Below are positions 1 through 8,730 of a DNA stretch of 64,000 bases, one piece after another. Each line of letters starts with the position of its first letter. Within the stretch, counting starts at the first letter, position 1. Both the position numbers and the translations under genes were made by a program. Source of the DNA: Acidobacteriaceae bacterium KBS 83 (GTDB taxonomy: Bacteria; Acidobacteriota; Terriglobia; Terriglobales; Acidobacteriaceae); NCBI GenBank assembly GCA_000381585.1, contig KB906733.1:186001-250000 (forward strand). Direction: 5' to 3'. The notes below the pieces were generated by a model. That model made no database searches, was not told where the DNA came from, and worked only from the letters and a program-made list of their open reading frames with translations.

Positions 1-896
1 ATGCGCTCTTGCATTCCTTGCTGCATTGCGGTCAGCAGCTCTGCCGCAGCGGAGGGGGTGGGGACACGCAGGTCGGCTGCGAAATCCGCAATCGTAAAGT
101 CTGTTTCGTGGCCTACCGCTGAGACAATGGGAATTGCGGATCCCGCAATCGCTCGAGCGACAATCTCCGTGTTAAACGCAGCCAGATCCTCGGCCGAGCC
201 ACCACCACGTGCAACGACGATGGCGTCGACGTTCTTAGCACGGTTGAAATGAAAGATCCCCGAAGCAATTTCTCCGGCCGCCTGCACGCCCTGCACGGAG
301 GCGGGATAGAGCAATATGTCGAGACCGGCGTGGCGCCGGCCCACGATACTCAGGAAGTCGTGAATCACGGCGCCCGATGACGATGTGACGACGCCAATGC
401 AGCGAGGGAAAGGGGGCAGGGCACGTTTACGTGACGCGTCGAATATGCCTTCCTGCTGCAATTTGTTCTTCAGTTGCTCAAAGGCGAACTGTAGTGAGCC
501 CGCCCCAACAGGTTCGAGCGTTTCCGCGACGAGTTGAAGTTGGCCCCGATCTTCATAGATCGAAATGTGGCCACGCACCAGAACGTGCAGCGCGGCCTCG
601 GGACGAAAGCGAAGCAGAGCCGCTTGACGCCGAAAGAGAACAACGGGAAGCTGACCACTCTCATCTTTGAGTGTGAAATAAAGATGCCCGGACGCTGCGC
701 TGCGCAGGTTCGATATTTCACCTTCGACCCAACAGTCAGGGTAGGATCGTTCGACATGCCCACGGATTGCTGCAACAAGAGCGCTGACCGACCAGATTCG
801 CCGTGGCTCTGGTTTGCGATCGGACGGGAAGAGCAGTCCTAGCTGATCCGTAGAATCATTGCGGGAGTCTTCGTTCTCTGGCGGCGAATCTTTCAA
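1..896 (-). CDS. xseA: exodeoxyribonuclease VII large subunit, C-terminus beyond window
   Basis: Large subunit of exonuclease VII, which degrades single-stranded DNA to short oligonucleotides in the cytoplasm. About 298 codons are visible and the 3' end lies off the left edge. The N-terminal OB-fold region begins after a short linker (around IWSVSALVAAI). The catalytic-domain signature VVARGGGSAEDLAAFNTE is followed by SAVGHETDFTIADFAADLR and a PTPSAAAEL segment, all typical of XseA. An in-frame stop at 906-908 leaves a TTG at 896 as the most likely start; no good ribosome site is seen. It follows the HPt gene by 30 bases on the same strand, so it may be the last gene of the signalling operon by read-through. 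Identification is firm; only the start is uncertain. Confidence 0.93.
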   Translation of the reverse strand, partial: MKDSPPENEDSRNDSTDQLGLLFPSDRKPEPRRIWSVSALVAAIRGHVERSYPDCWVEGEISNLRSAASGHLYFTLKDESGQLPVVLFRRQAALLRFRPEAALHVLVRGHISIYEDRGQLQLVAETLEPVGAGSLQFAFEQLKNKLQQEGIFDASRKRALPPFPRCIGVVTSSSGAVIHDFLSIVGRRHAGLDILLYPASVQGVQAAGEIASGIFHFNRAKNVDAIVVARGGGSAEDLAAFNTEIVARAIAGSAIPIVSAVGHETDFTIADFAADLRVPTPSAAAELLTAMQQGMQER

Positions 897-926
897 ACGA
901 TGAGTCTACACCGGTGCGCGGGTGAC

Positions 927-1310
927 TCAGGCGCGGCGCCGGCCGGCGTCCTTCGACTTTGCTTCGATCATCTGGTGAAGTTGATCGATCGTTCGCTGCA
1001 AGCCCTCCAGATCGAATGGCCGAACTGGCGCAGCCGAATCGAGCATCACTTCGATGCGGCGGGCTAGGTTTGTACCCTCCGGTAGGCCAAATGTGCCCAG
1101 AATGCCTGCAAGTTTGTGAGCTGCGTCCGCCCCCGCCCGGCGAGCGTTGGTATCTGTCGGATTGGCGCGCAATGTGCGATGCGCCGTCCGCAGCACGTCG
1201 AGCCGTTCGCGGATGTTCTGTTGACTGCGCGACCACAGCGTCGCAAGCAGGTCGTGAAGCTTACCCGTAACCTCTTCAGGAGCGGCGTGAGGAGAACGAA
1301 TATCTGCCAT
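927..1310 (-). CDS. HPt (histidine phosphotransfer) domain protein
   Basis: A 127-residue all-helical protein with the HPt signature AHKLAGILGTFGLPEG at about residue 66, where the histidine would be the phosphate carrier. It probably shuttles phosphate between the hybrid kinase (1677-4772) and a response regulator. The ATG at 1310 is chosen over an upstream in-frame codon because AGGAG lies about 7 bases ahead of it. That ribosome site sits in the 8-base gap after the stop of the preceding response regulator, which suggests translational coupling. The C-terminal tail is basic (KSKDAGRRRA). The output partner is not identifiable from sequence. Confidence 0.85.
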   Translation of the reverse strand: MADIRSPHAAPEEVTGKLHDLLATLWSRSQQNIRERLDVLRTAHRTLRANPTDTNARRAGADAAHKLAGILGTFGLPEGTNLARRIEVMLDSAAPVRPFDLEGLQRTIDQLHQMIEAKSKDAGRRRA

Positions 1311-1318
1311 GAAATCTC

Positions 1319-1702
1319 CTAATGGATCTGGTTCCAACCCAGGGTTTGCGAGACCTGCGTCGAGAGCGTAAGAGGGTCGAAGGGTTTGAACAGAATTCCC
1401 GCGACACCCAGTTCCGCAAAACGGCGCTGATCGGAGCCCTGAACTTTGGCAGTGAGTAAAATCACCGGAATTTTTGCAGTCGACGGGTTCTTTTGAAGCT
1501 GAAGAAAGGTCGTGGGTCCGTCCATTGCAGGCATCATCACATCCAACAGGATAGCGTCCGGGTGGTCCTTTTCGGCACGCTCCATGCCCTGCAATCCCGA
1601 ATTGGCCAGAACGACCTCCCAGCCAGCAACCGTTTCCAGGCTTAGTCCAGCAACCTGGCGGATATCTTCTTCGTCATCAATGATGAGTATGCGGCGTGTC
1701 AT
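1319..1702 (-). CDS. single-domain response regulator (CheY-like)
   Basis: A 127-residue stand-alone receiver domain. The acidic pair is in ILIIDDEEDI, the phosphoacceptor aspartate in ILLDVMMPAMDG, the conserved Thr in ILLTAKV, and the Lys in LFKPFD. It has no output domain, so it should act by protein contact or as a relay step to the adjacent HPt protein. The ATG at 1702 overlaps the end of the hybrid kinase gene by 26 bases, and the HPt gene follows after 8 bases. The three genes form a tight kinase-receiver-HPt operon. Confidence 0.92.
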   Translation of the reverse strand: MTRRILIIDDEEDIRQVAGLSLETVAGWEVVLANSGLQGMERAEKDHPDAILLDVMMPAMDGPTTFLQLQKNPSTAKIPVILLTAKVQGSDQRRFAELGVAGILFKPFDPLTLSTQVSQTLGWNQIH

Positions 1703-4700
1703 AAGAGTTGGAAACCATGAACGGCGGCATTCCAGGGACTGCGAACCCGGATGTATGCACATTCTGAGAGGGTGCGCGCAACATGGAGAATACTAACGAC
1801 TCCACCTCCTGGGCCTGAACCCTGGTCTTGGTAAGGAAGTTCGTTGGACCGAGTTGAAACTGGGCACGCTCCGCGTCACTCAAATCACGCGCCGAATATA
1901 CGAGGAGCGGGAGTGAATGCAGTTCCGGATGATGCTTCAGCCGTTCCACCAGACCGAGGCCGTCGCCATCTGGCAATCCGATGTCAAGAATCATGAGACT
2001 GGGAGTAAAAGAAGCACAGAGCTCGAGCGCTGCTTGCCGCGTGCTGGCATGCAGGACATGTACTCCGGCACGCTCGAAGGTGGCGCTGATGACGCGCGCA
2101 AGATCGAGATCATCTTCAACGAGCAGGATTTCGGCCCAGGTCTTCTGCCGGTTCAGAACTGATGACAATTCTTCAATGAGATCTGTCTCTTGTGCCGGGA
2201 CTTGCAGCCATCCATCCGCGCCCAATCCGAGAGTGGAGGATTTACTTATGGCGTGCGCACTCAGAATGATCACCGGTACTTCGGACGTGCCCGGCTCTTC
2301 TTTGAGAATACGGAGAGCCTCCCAGCCCGACATGTCGGGCAAGGTGAGGTCGAGAAGCACTGCAGAAGGCGCCCGCCTTTGCGCGTGCGCGAGAGTTTCG
2401 CGTCCACTCGACGCTTCGATGACGTTATAACCATGAAAACGCAGGCTTGCGGCTAAGCTAGTACGCGTCTCGCTATCACTCGTGCTAATGAGCAGCGTCT
2501 CTCGTTCGGTATCGGGAACTGGCTCTGGGCGCGCTTGTTGTTGAGGTTCAGCGGGCAGGAACATGCGGAAGATGGCTCCGCCTGCGGGATTCTGCTCTGC
2601 CCAGATTCGGCCTCCGTGCTGGTCCACGATGGTACGGCAGATGGCCAGGCCCAGGCCTGTGCCGCCCTTCTGGCGAGAATCCGAGGCGTCCACTTGCTGG
2701 AAGCGGTCAAAGATTGTCTCCAGTTTGTCCTCAGGAATCCCGCGGCCTTCATCAGCGACGCACAACGAAACTCCCTCGTTTGATTTTTCGATTGTCACGG
2801 TCACGGTTGAATCAGGCGGTGAGAACTTGATGGCGTTGCTAAGCAGGTTTGTCATTACCTGCTGCAAGCGATCCGGATCAGCTACAAAGTCGACGGCTTC
2901 TGTGCGGAGAATGAGCTTGACCGAGGCGTTGTCAGCAACGGGTGTCACTGCCTCGATTGCCTGCTGCGCCAACTCGGAAATAGAACAGGGCCGGAAACTG
3001 AGCGGCGCACGGCCAGATTCCATGCGTTCAAGATCCAAAATGTCGTTGATGAGACGGACCAAACGATCAGAATTGTTGACCGCGATGCGCAGCAGGTTCG
3101 CAGCCTTCTCATTCACCTCGCCCAGTAGTCCAGTAGAGAGTAACCCGAGCGATCCGCGAATCGACGTCAAGGGTGTACGCAACTCGTGGCTGACAGTGGA
3201 GACGAACTCATCTTTCATCCGATCTAGGGCTTGGCGTTGGCTGACATCGCGAAAATTCAGAACGCTGCCGGTTACGCTGCCGTGCACCTGCATCGGTGTG
3301 AGCGTGAACTCGACCGGAAAAGAGCTGCCGTCTGGGCGATAGAAGATGTCCTGACCATGTGCGCCATCTTTGGCGAAGAGTCCCCTGCGGATATAGCAGT
3401 GGGAAGCGCAGGCCGTAGGGCTGCCATAAACGTCCTCATGAACGATGGCGTGAACGAAGCGGCCGGTAAGTGCGTTAGGTAGGGTCCCGAGCATGCGGGC
3501 CGCGGCTGGATTGGCGAAGGTAACGCGACCGTGTTGGTCGGTCCCGAGGATCCCGTCCGCCACAGTATTCAGAATGGATTCCTTCTGCCGGTTAAGTTCA
3601 GTGACGCGTTTCTCCTGAACCGAGCGGCCTAGGAACTGGCCGATAGAGGCGCAGACAGTCTCGACAGTAGCCATGATCTCTACTTCGGCAGCCATGCGTT
3701 TGCGGCTGAAGAACTCGATTACGGCGATGACTTGGTTGCCCACGCGAACGGGTACACCCCAGCAGGTAACCAGACCATCTGATTTCGCGCCGTCTCTCGT
3801 GCTGAACCGCACATCATTGTGGATGTCCTCAACCCAGATGGATGCGCCTTGTATCCAGACCTGGCCAGGTAAGCCCTCTCCTGGGGAAAACTCCGTGATG
3901 GAACTCTTCGCTAGAGTGGCTGGGAAGACGCAATCGGCAGCCATCCACATACTGCCGTAGCGCAGCACCTGATGGCCGGAGTCGGCCCGCCACAGTTCAA
4001 CGAGATCGAAGCCAAGATGACTGCCCAGGGCAGAGAGGATCCGCGGTAATGAGTCCTCCGTCGATGCTTCCTGCACTACCTGGCCTACTCCCAATTGCAT
4101 GGCCAGGCGCCGCTCGCGCTGGTTGCGAAGCGTAACGTCGCGCAGAATGCAGCGCACAGCACGCGGTCGTCCCGCTTCGCGCAACCCGAAGAGACTGGCC
4201 TCCATCTCCCGGGTACGTCCGGCGGAGTCTTCCATGCGCAAGTGCACCTGCTCAATGTGCTCGCCGGCCAAAGCCCGCTCGAATATCGCAGCGGCCTGCG
4301 ACTGGATCGCGAATGGAAATGCCGAAGCAAAGCCCTCCAGCGTTCGCGCCGACACTGCGTCGCGGCCAAAGTATCGCTGCCATGCCGAGTTCACATAGAG
4401 ATACTTGCCCTCGGCTGAGAGCATTGCGATCATTTCAGTCAGATTTTCGAAGTAGTCCTGGTACCGGATCTCCGGTGCAGCGGCAGCCGTTGACGCATCG
4501 GCATCATCGGCACGTTCCTTTTCTAAAAGGACGGAGCGCAACTGACGCTCGTGGCGCAGTTTCAGCAAGCAGATCACTGCGAAGCAGGTCTGCATTGCGC
4601 CCCATGCAAGAAATATGACGATAGGTTTGGCAGGGCTCCAGACGAGTCCGCTTCCCGAATACATCATGACTACGATCGTGTAGGCGGTCGATAGCAAAGT

Positions 4701-4772
4701 AAGCGCGAACATGGCGAGCCACACCGGCCGGCCGCTTAGCCAATGGGTGAAGAGACGTTCGTGCTGACTCAT
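1677..4772 (-). CDS. hybrid sensor histidine kinase with PAS, GAF, PAS and two receiver domains
   Basis: A 1031-residue membrane-bound hybrid kinase. Two N-terminal membrane helices (about 17-37 and 49-70) are followed by PAS (100-215), GAF (230-390), PAS (400-515), HisKA with the phosphoacceptor in STVSHELRTPLTSIRG (about 533), and HATPase with N box (LLSNAIKFS), G1 (DEGRGIP) and G2 (GGTGLGLAI). Two receiver domains follow (about 765-880 and 890-1005). Receiver 1 has the Asp (LLDLTLPDMSG) but a weakened acidic pocket (STSDSE) and no Lys at the usual place (GWLQVPAQ), so it may be degenerate. Receiver 2 keeps VEDD, ILDIGLPDGDG and FLTK. The ATG at 4772 is preferred over an upstream TTG. The 3' end overlaps the next gene. 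The signal sensed is unknown. Confidence 0.92.
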   Translation of the reverse strand: MSQHERLFTHWLSGRPVWLAMFALTLLSTAYTIVVMMYSGSGLVWSPAKPIVIFLAWGAMQTCFAVICLLKLRHERQLRSVLLEKERADDADASTAAAAPEIRYQDYFENLTEMIAMLSAEGKYLYVNSAWQRYFGRDAVSARTLEGFASAFPFAIQSQAAAIFERALAGEHIEQVHLRMEDSAGRTREMEASLFGLREAGRPRAVRCILRDVTLRNQRERRLAMQLGVGQVVQEASTEDSLPRILSALGSHLGFDLVELWRADSGHQVLRYGSMWMAADCVFPATLAKSSITEFSPGEGLPGQVWIQGASIWVEDIHNDVRFSTRDGAKSDGLVTCWGVPVRVGNQVIAVIEFFSRKRMAAEVEIMATVETVCASIGQFLGRSVQEKRVTELNRQKESILNTVADGILGTDQHGRVTFANPAAARMLGTLPNALTGRFVHAIVHEDVYGSPTACASHCYIRRGLFAKDGAHGQDIFYRPDGSSFPVEFTLTPMQVHGSVTGSVLNFRDVSQRQALDRMKDEFVSTVSHELRTPLTSIRGSLGLLSTGLLGEVNEKAANLLRIAVNNSDRLVRLINDILDLERMESGRAPLSFRPCSISELAQQAIEAVTPVADNASVKLILRTEAVDFVADPDRLQQVMTNLLSNAIKFSPPDSTVTVTIEKSNEGVSLCVADEGRGIPEDKLETIFDRFQQVDASDSRQKGGTGLGLAICRTIVDQHGGRIWAEQNPAGGAIFRMFLPAEPQQQARPEPVPDTERETLLISTSDSETRTSLAASLRFHGYNVIEASSGRETLAHAQRRAPSAVLLDLTLPDMSGWEALRILKEEPGTSEVPVIILSAHAISKSSTLGLGADGWLQVPAQETDLIEELSSVLNRQKTWAEILLVEDDLDLARVISATFERAGVHVLHASTRQAALELCASFTPSLMILDIGLPDGDGLGLVERLKHHPELHSLPLLVYSARDLSDAERAQFQLGPTNFLTKTRVQAQEVESLVFSMLRAPSQNVHTSGFAVPGMPPFMVSNSYDTPHTHH

Positions 4773-5154
4773 CGACGAGTGCAAAGGTCAAAACCTTGTT
4801 CGGCAAAATGGGGAGCCTGTCTCCAGACAGTTATTGCGTCCTGCAAAGGCACACATGACCCCCAAAAATCCAACAACGTGATGCTTCACCCAGAGAAACT
4901 GGCCCCAACATTGCCGCCGTGAGTCAGCCTGCTCGGCAGTCATATCCCCGTGGGCATATCAGGGCGCATCATTCGAGGCGACCTACATCGGGGATAATGC
5001 TTGGTGAGTATAGTAGGTAACTCTTACCGATAGTCAAAAGAATTGTCCTAAGTAATCAAAAAATCTTAGTTACTGCACTACTTGTGGTGCATATCGTATA
5101 CACCGGTGCGTAAGAATCCCCAATCCATGCACTTGCGCGTTGAGCCAAAAATGT
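4773..5154. other. intergenic region, no gene seen
   Basis: About 380 bases with no convincing coding sequence. They contain the probable promoter of the leftward kinase operon and the terminator at the right end. AT-rich patches lie around 5030-5075. Confidence 0.5.
5007..5037 (-). promoter_or_regulatory. candidate sigma-70 promoter for the hybrid kinase operon
   Basis: On the minus strand, TTGACT (5037-5032) is followed after 19 bases by TATACT (5012-5007). The spacing is long; an alternative -10, TACTAT, gives 16 bases. This lies about 235 bases upstream of the kinase start. It is a motif-based guess. Confidence 0.35.
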
Positions 5155-5184
5155 AAACGGTCCATCCGGATGGATGGACCGTTT
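5155..5184 (-). terminator. intrinsic terminator downstream of the deoxyhypusine synthase-like gene
   Basis: A 13-base perfect inverted repeat (arms 5155-5167 and 5172-5184, 4-base loop) lies 16 bases after the stop codon. On the minus strand it is followed by a T-rich run (TTTACATTTTT). Confidence 0.8.
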
Positions 5185-5199
5185 TGGGATTAAACAACA

Positions 5200-6261
5200 T
5201 TAAGCCGTAACGGGCTCAAGCAGGCGAGCCCAGTGGCGCCCCTGTCGCGTGCTGTAGGCCTGCTTGTGATAGACATAGCCCGCAATCAGTGGCAGCGCGA
5301 GGGTGGCTTCGCTGTACACCATCTGCTCGAAGGTCGTGTCCACCTTGCCCCAGGAACTGGCTTCCTTAAGTGTGCTCGAGGAGAGCGCACCGTCGCGGAC
5401 GTCGGCCACCGTGATTTGTATGGCGTACTTATGCATCGGCGCTTCGGTGCCGAGGATGTCGGCAGCCACAACAATGTCTTGCGCAAAGTTCTTGGGAACG
5501 CCGCCGCCTACCATCAGCAGGCCCGTAGTGGGATTGGCGATCTTGAGCTGCGTCAGTTCGTAGAAGTCTTTGGCTGAATCAAGCGAGACCTTCGGCTTGT
5601 CGCCGCGCGCGTGCTGGTGGGCCACCAGGCCGAAGCCGGCCGAGCAGTCACTGAATGCGGGACAGAAGATCGGCACGTCCTTCTCGTATGCGGAGAGGAC
5701 GATGCTGTCGACGCCGCCCTGCTGCGGAGTCTTGCCATTCTTCGTGAGATAAGCGCCCATCTCGCGGATGAACTCGCGCGAGCTATAGGGCCGGGGTGTC
5801 AGCGAGTCAGCGATCCTCTGCGTGGTCTCATCGCATTCGCGCAACTCTTCCTCGTCGATGAGGGTGTCGTAGATGCGGTCGATCATGAGCTCCCGGAGTT
5901 TCCCGTCCTCGGTGCCGGCCTTCATCACGTCATCGGCAATCCAGTGACAGAAGCCGAGGCCCTCGAAGAAGTCTTGGTCCACGATGTTGGCGCCGGTGGA
6001 GACGACGGCGTCCACCATGTTGTTGCGGATCAGGTCGATGAAGATCTGCTTGAGGCCGGCGCTGATGAGTGATCCGGCGAGGCAGAGGATAACGCCACAG
6101 TCCTGGTCACGAAGCATGCGCTCGTAGATAGAGGCGGCGCGCGCGAGATCGCGCGAGCTATAGGCCATATGCTGCATGGCGTCGACCAGCGGCACCACAT
6201 TGTGCTGCTTGATATCGATGTGCTGGATGGGCTGGTGGAGCAGTTCTTTCTTGGTAGCCAT
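5200..6261 (-). CDS. deoxyhypusine synthase-like protein
   Basis: A 353-residue member of the deoxyhypusine synthase superfamily, which transfers the aminobutyl group of spermidine via NAD. In eukaryotes and archaea the acceptor is eIF5A; bacteria lack it, and the bacterial homologues studied make homospermidine or have unknown acceptors. The key sequence is KEASSWGKVD, whose Lys306 matches the catalytic lysine of the family's SWGK motif. VVSTGANIVDQDFFEGLG and NPTTGLLMVGGGVPKNF are also typical NAD/spermidine-pocket segments. The ATG at 6261 gives a full-length protein. It is monocistronic, with a strong terminator behind it and a divergent nuclease gene in front. Assigning a substrate would be inference. 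Confidence 0.85.
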   Translation of the reverse strand: MATKKELLHQPIQHIDIKQHNVVPLVDAMQHMAYSSRDLARAASIYERMLRDQDCGVILCLAGSLISAGLKQIFIDLIRNNMVDAVVSTGANIVDQDFFEGLGFCHWIADDVMKAGTEDGKLRELMIDRIYDTLIDEEELRECDETTQRIADSLTPRPYSSREFIREMGAYLTKNGKTPQQGGVDSIVLSAYEKDVPIFCPAFSDCSAGFGLVAHQHARGDKPKVSLDSAKDFYELTQLKIANPTTGLLMVGGGVPKNFAQDIVVAADILGTEAPMHKYAIQITVADVRDGALSSSTLKEASSWGKVDTTFEQMVYSEATLALPLIAGYVYHKQAYSTRQGRHWARLLEPVTA

Positions 6262-6383
6262 AGCAATCAGGATATCAACCTGCTGTGCGTGGCTGTTGCG
6301 ACGTATTCGTTAATTTTCCGCTGCCTGGCTTCGAAGTTGGCGCATTATCGAGAGCCAGAAAAATCGGTCGTTATACTCACCCC

Positions 6384-7364
6384 ATGTCGTACTTCGTCCC
6401 CCGTCGTCTCGTTAGGTTAGTGGTGCTTGGGTTGGCTTGTGGATTGGTCGCCACCCCCTCGTTAGGCTGGGGTCCGGATGGACACCGGATCGTCAATCGT
6501 CTGGCCGCCGAGAAGCTGCCGCCGGAGGTACCTGAGTTCCTGCGCACTCAGTTGGCTGTAGCTGAGATCGAATACCTGGGACCGGAGCCCGACCGCTGGC
6601 GCAGCGCCAACGAGCAGGAGTTGAACGCCGTACAGGCTCCCGAGCACTACATAGATCTGGAACTCGCCGACATGGTGGGCAAGCTGCCGCGTCGCCGGTA
6701 TGACTTCATCGCCGCTCTTTATGCTACGGGGCTGACGCATCCGGACAAGGCAGAGGAGCTGCGGCCGGAGAAGGTCGGGCTGCAGCCATGGGTTACCAAC
6801 GAGGTGTACGAGCGGCTGCAGGCTGCCCTGAGGGAGTATCGCGAGCAGTCGGCCAGGCGAGAAGACACTCGTGCAGTGGAGGCCGCAGTCATCTTCTATG
6901 CCGGGTGGCTGGGCCACTATGTTGGCGACGGGGCGATGCCGCTGCATACGACCGTGAGCTACAACGGCTGGGCGGAGAAGGACAATTCGAAGCAGTATGT
7001 GACCTCACCCGGCATTCACTCCCAGTGGGAGAGTGGGTTCGTCCACAGGAACATCAAGGCAGGTGATGCCGAGCCGCTCATGACTCCGGTGAAGACTCTC
7101 AACGATCCCTTCGAAGACTACGTGACGTACCTGCGTGCATCGCACAGGATGGTGGAGCGGGTGTACCAGCTGGAGAAGGTGCAGGGTTTCGATGCTGCGG
7201 GTACGGCGGAGGCGCGGCAGTTTACGGCGGAGCGGCTGGCGGCAGGCGCGAGCGAGCTACGCGACATGATCGTGACGGCTTGGCGCGAGAGTGCGAAGCC
7301 GGTGCCGGCGTGGCACGAGCCAGCGCCGGTGCCGCGCTCGACCGCGCCACGTGCTGGGTATTAG
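6384..7364 (+). CDS. secreted S1/P1-type nuclease
   Basis: A 326-residue zinc-dependent nuclease of the S1/P1 and phospholipase C fold, expected in the periplasm or outside the cell and cleaving single-stranded nucleic acid to 5'-nucleotides. A signal peptide of about 28 residues ends at PSLG, which would place Trp29 of WGPDGHRIVN at the mature N-terminus; in P1 nuclease this Trp is a zinc ligand. Other ligands are visible in HYIDLE, GHYVGDGAMPLH and HSQWES (HxxWE rather than the usual HxxWD). The ATG at 6384 is chosen because the signal peptide begins there. No ribosome site is seen, but TATACT lies 7 bases ahead, so the transcript may be leaderless. Its stop overlaps that of the convergent phosphorylase gene. 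Confidence 0.88.
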   Translation: MSYFVPRRLVRLVVLGLACGLVATPSLGWGPDGHRIVNRLAAEKLPPEVPEFLRTQLAVAEIEYLGPEPDRWRSANEQELNAVQAPEHYIDLELADMVGKLPRRRYDFIAALYATGLTHPDKAEELRPEKVGLQPWVTNEVYERLQAALREYREQSARREDTRAVEAAVIFYAGWLGHYVGDGAMPLHTTVSYNGWAEKDNSKQYVTSPGIHSQWESGFVHRNIKAGDAEPLMTPVKTLNDPFEDYVTYLRASHRMVERVYQLEKVQGFDAAGTAEARQFTAERLAAGASELRDMIVTAWRESAKPVPAWHEPAPVPRSTAPRAGY

Positions 7365-8206
7365 TGTTCGGCTAGAAGCGGCACCAGCGCGGCCAGCAGG
7401 CGTGTGAGTTTGTGCTGGACCCGCGCGCCGATCTCCAGGACGCTGGCGTGGTCGATAGCCTCGTCGAGCACACCGGCCGCCATGTTAGTGACGGATGAGA
7501 GGCCGAGGACTTCCATACCGAGGTGACGCGCGGCCATGACTTCATGGATAGTGGACATGCCGACGAGGTCGGCGCCGAGGGTGCGGAAGGCGCGGATTTC
7601 GGCGGGGGTCTCGAAGCTGGGGCCGGTGAGGCCAAGGTAGACGCCTTCCGGCAGCGTGATGCCTTCCGCTGTGGCGGCGCGTTGGGCGAGTAGGCGGAGG
7701 CGGCGCGAGTAGGCGTCCGACATGTCGAAGAAGCGCTCGCCAAAGCGCGGGTCATTTGGTCCGGCGAGCGGGTGAGTTCCGGTGAAATTGATGTGATCGC
7801 TGATGAGAACGAGGTGGCCGGGGGCTAGGTCGGTGCGGATAGCGCCCGCAGCATTGGTTACGACCAGCGTCCGGATGCCGAGTCGGGCGAGTACCTGGGC
7901 GGGGTAGATCACGTGCTGCGGAGTGTATCCCTCGTAGGCGTGAACACGGCCCTGCATGACGGCGAGCGGGGTGCCGGCGAAGTTGCCGAGGACGAGGCGG
8001 CCGGCGTGTCCCTCGACGGTGGGCCGGGGGAAGTGCGGGATCTCGATATAGGGGATGGCGACCTGGTCTGCGAGCCGATCGGCGAAGCCGCCGAGGCCGG
8101 TGCCGAGGACGATGGCGATCTTCGGTCGTAGAGGGCAGCGTTCGCGAATGGCGGCTGCTGCGCGTTCCGCCTGATCGAATGCTGACTCGGCTTCGGATTC
8201 TGGCAT
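7361..8206 (-). CDS. purine nucleoside phosphorylase
   Basis: A 281-residue trimeric-type (PNP/MTAP family) phosphorylase that splits purine nucleosides with phosphate into base and ribose 1-phosphate for salvage. Visible motifs are the phosphate loop VLGTGLGGF, TVEGHAGRLVLG, VTNAAGAI, and the family signature running from GLTGPSFETPAE through LGADLVGMSTIHEV to VLGLSSVTNMAAG. The closing residues keep the Asn of VTN that contacts the purine base. The length matches the family. The gene is convergent with the S1/P1 nuclease, and the two stop codons overlap (7361-7364), leaving no space for a terminator. Whether it prefers guanosine/inosine or methylthioadenosine is not decided here; MSTIHEV fits the PNP subgroup. 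Confidence 0.93.
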   Translation of the reverse strand: MPESEAESAFDQAERAAAAIRERCPLRPKIAIVLGTGLGGFADRLADQVAIPYIEIPHFPRPTVEGHAGRLVLGNFAGTPLAVMQGRVHAYEGYTPQHVIYPAQVLARLGIRTLVVTNAAGAIRTDLAPGHLVLISDHINFTGTHPLAGPNDPRFGERFFDMSDAYSRRLRLLAQRAATAEGITLPEGVYLGLTGPSFETPAEIRAFRTLGADLVGMSTIHEVMAARHLGMEVLGLSSVTNMAAGVLDEAIDHASVLEIGARVQHKLTRLLAALVPLLAEH

Positions 8207-8542
8207 GGGTCAGGACATTCTAAATTCTTGCGCTGAGAGATACGGGAGGTAACGTGACCCAACCACCCCCCTCCCCCAACCCTCCGCCGTTCCTCGCGCG
8301 TAACTCATTCAGACACAGTGGCTTAAAGGCTTTACGGTCTTTAAGTCCGGTGGTCTAAAGGGTTTAGCTCCAAATATTTCCAAATAAATGACTTACGGTC
8401 ACCCTTTGCCTCACTTGCGCTCCAAATCAAGCTTCCGGATGATAAATATTTGATTCTGCGGTACTTACTCGTAAAAATGTCCAAACAAAGAAGTTACAAA
8501 GACGAACGCCACGGAAATGGTATCCCGTGGCATTGTTTTGAC

Positions 8543-8597
8543 TCAGGCCTAATTTCAGGATAGCAATTCGGGTGGAATTATTTGGCAGGTTTGTGGG
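8543..8597. repeat. dispersed 55-base repeat, copy 1
   Basis: Starts TCAGGCCTAATTTCAGGAT and includes GGGTGGAATTATTTGG. A similar block occurs at 30908-30961 in the same orientation, with roughly four fifths of positions identical by eye. Neither copy is coding. Confidence 0.6.
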
Positions 8598-8640
8598 CGT
8601 CCGCGTTGGTATGAGTTCGGATTTGGGACCTGCTCCTGCA

Positions 8641-8730
8641 AGTCTCGAAATGCGTTTTCATTTCTTTGGCTGACCCCAAAATGGGTGGCCCGGAGGTTTG
8701 ATTCCTCGAGTCACCCCGGGCCAATGGAAA
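8641..8730 (-). repeat. shared 3' flank of the secreted-protein family, degenerate copy
   Basis: GAAATGCGTTTTCAT followed by AAAATGGGTGGCCCGGAGG and CCCCGGGCCAATGG is closely matched at 12729-12810, downstream of an intact family gene. The stem of the hairpin is partly broken here (CTCGAGTCACC in place of CTCCGGGTC). Confidence 0.65.

Larger units (their letters stand above)
8207..8730. other. intergenic region with repeats, no gene
   Basis: About 520 bases without a credible gene. They include an AT-richer stretch (8300-8480) with recurring TTACGGTC, a stem-loop with arms GCCACGG/CCGTGGC at 8508-8531, a dispersed repeat at 8543-8597, and the degenerate end of the secreted-protein repeat at 8641-8730. 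Confidence 0.5.
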
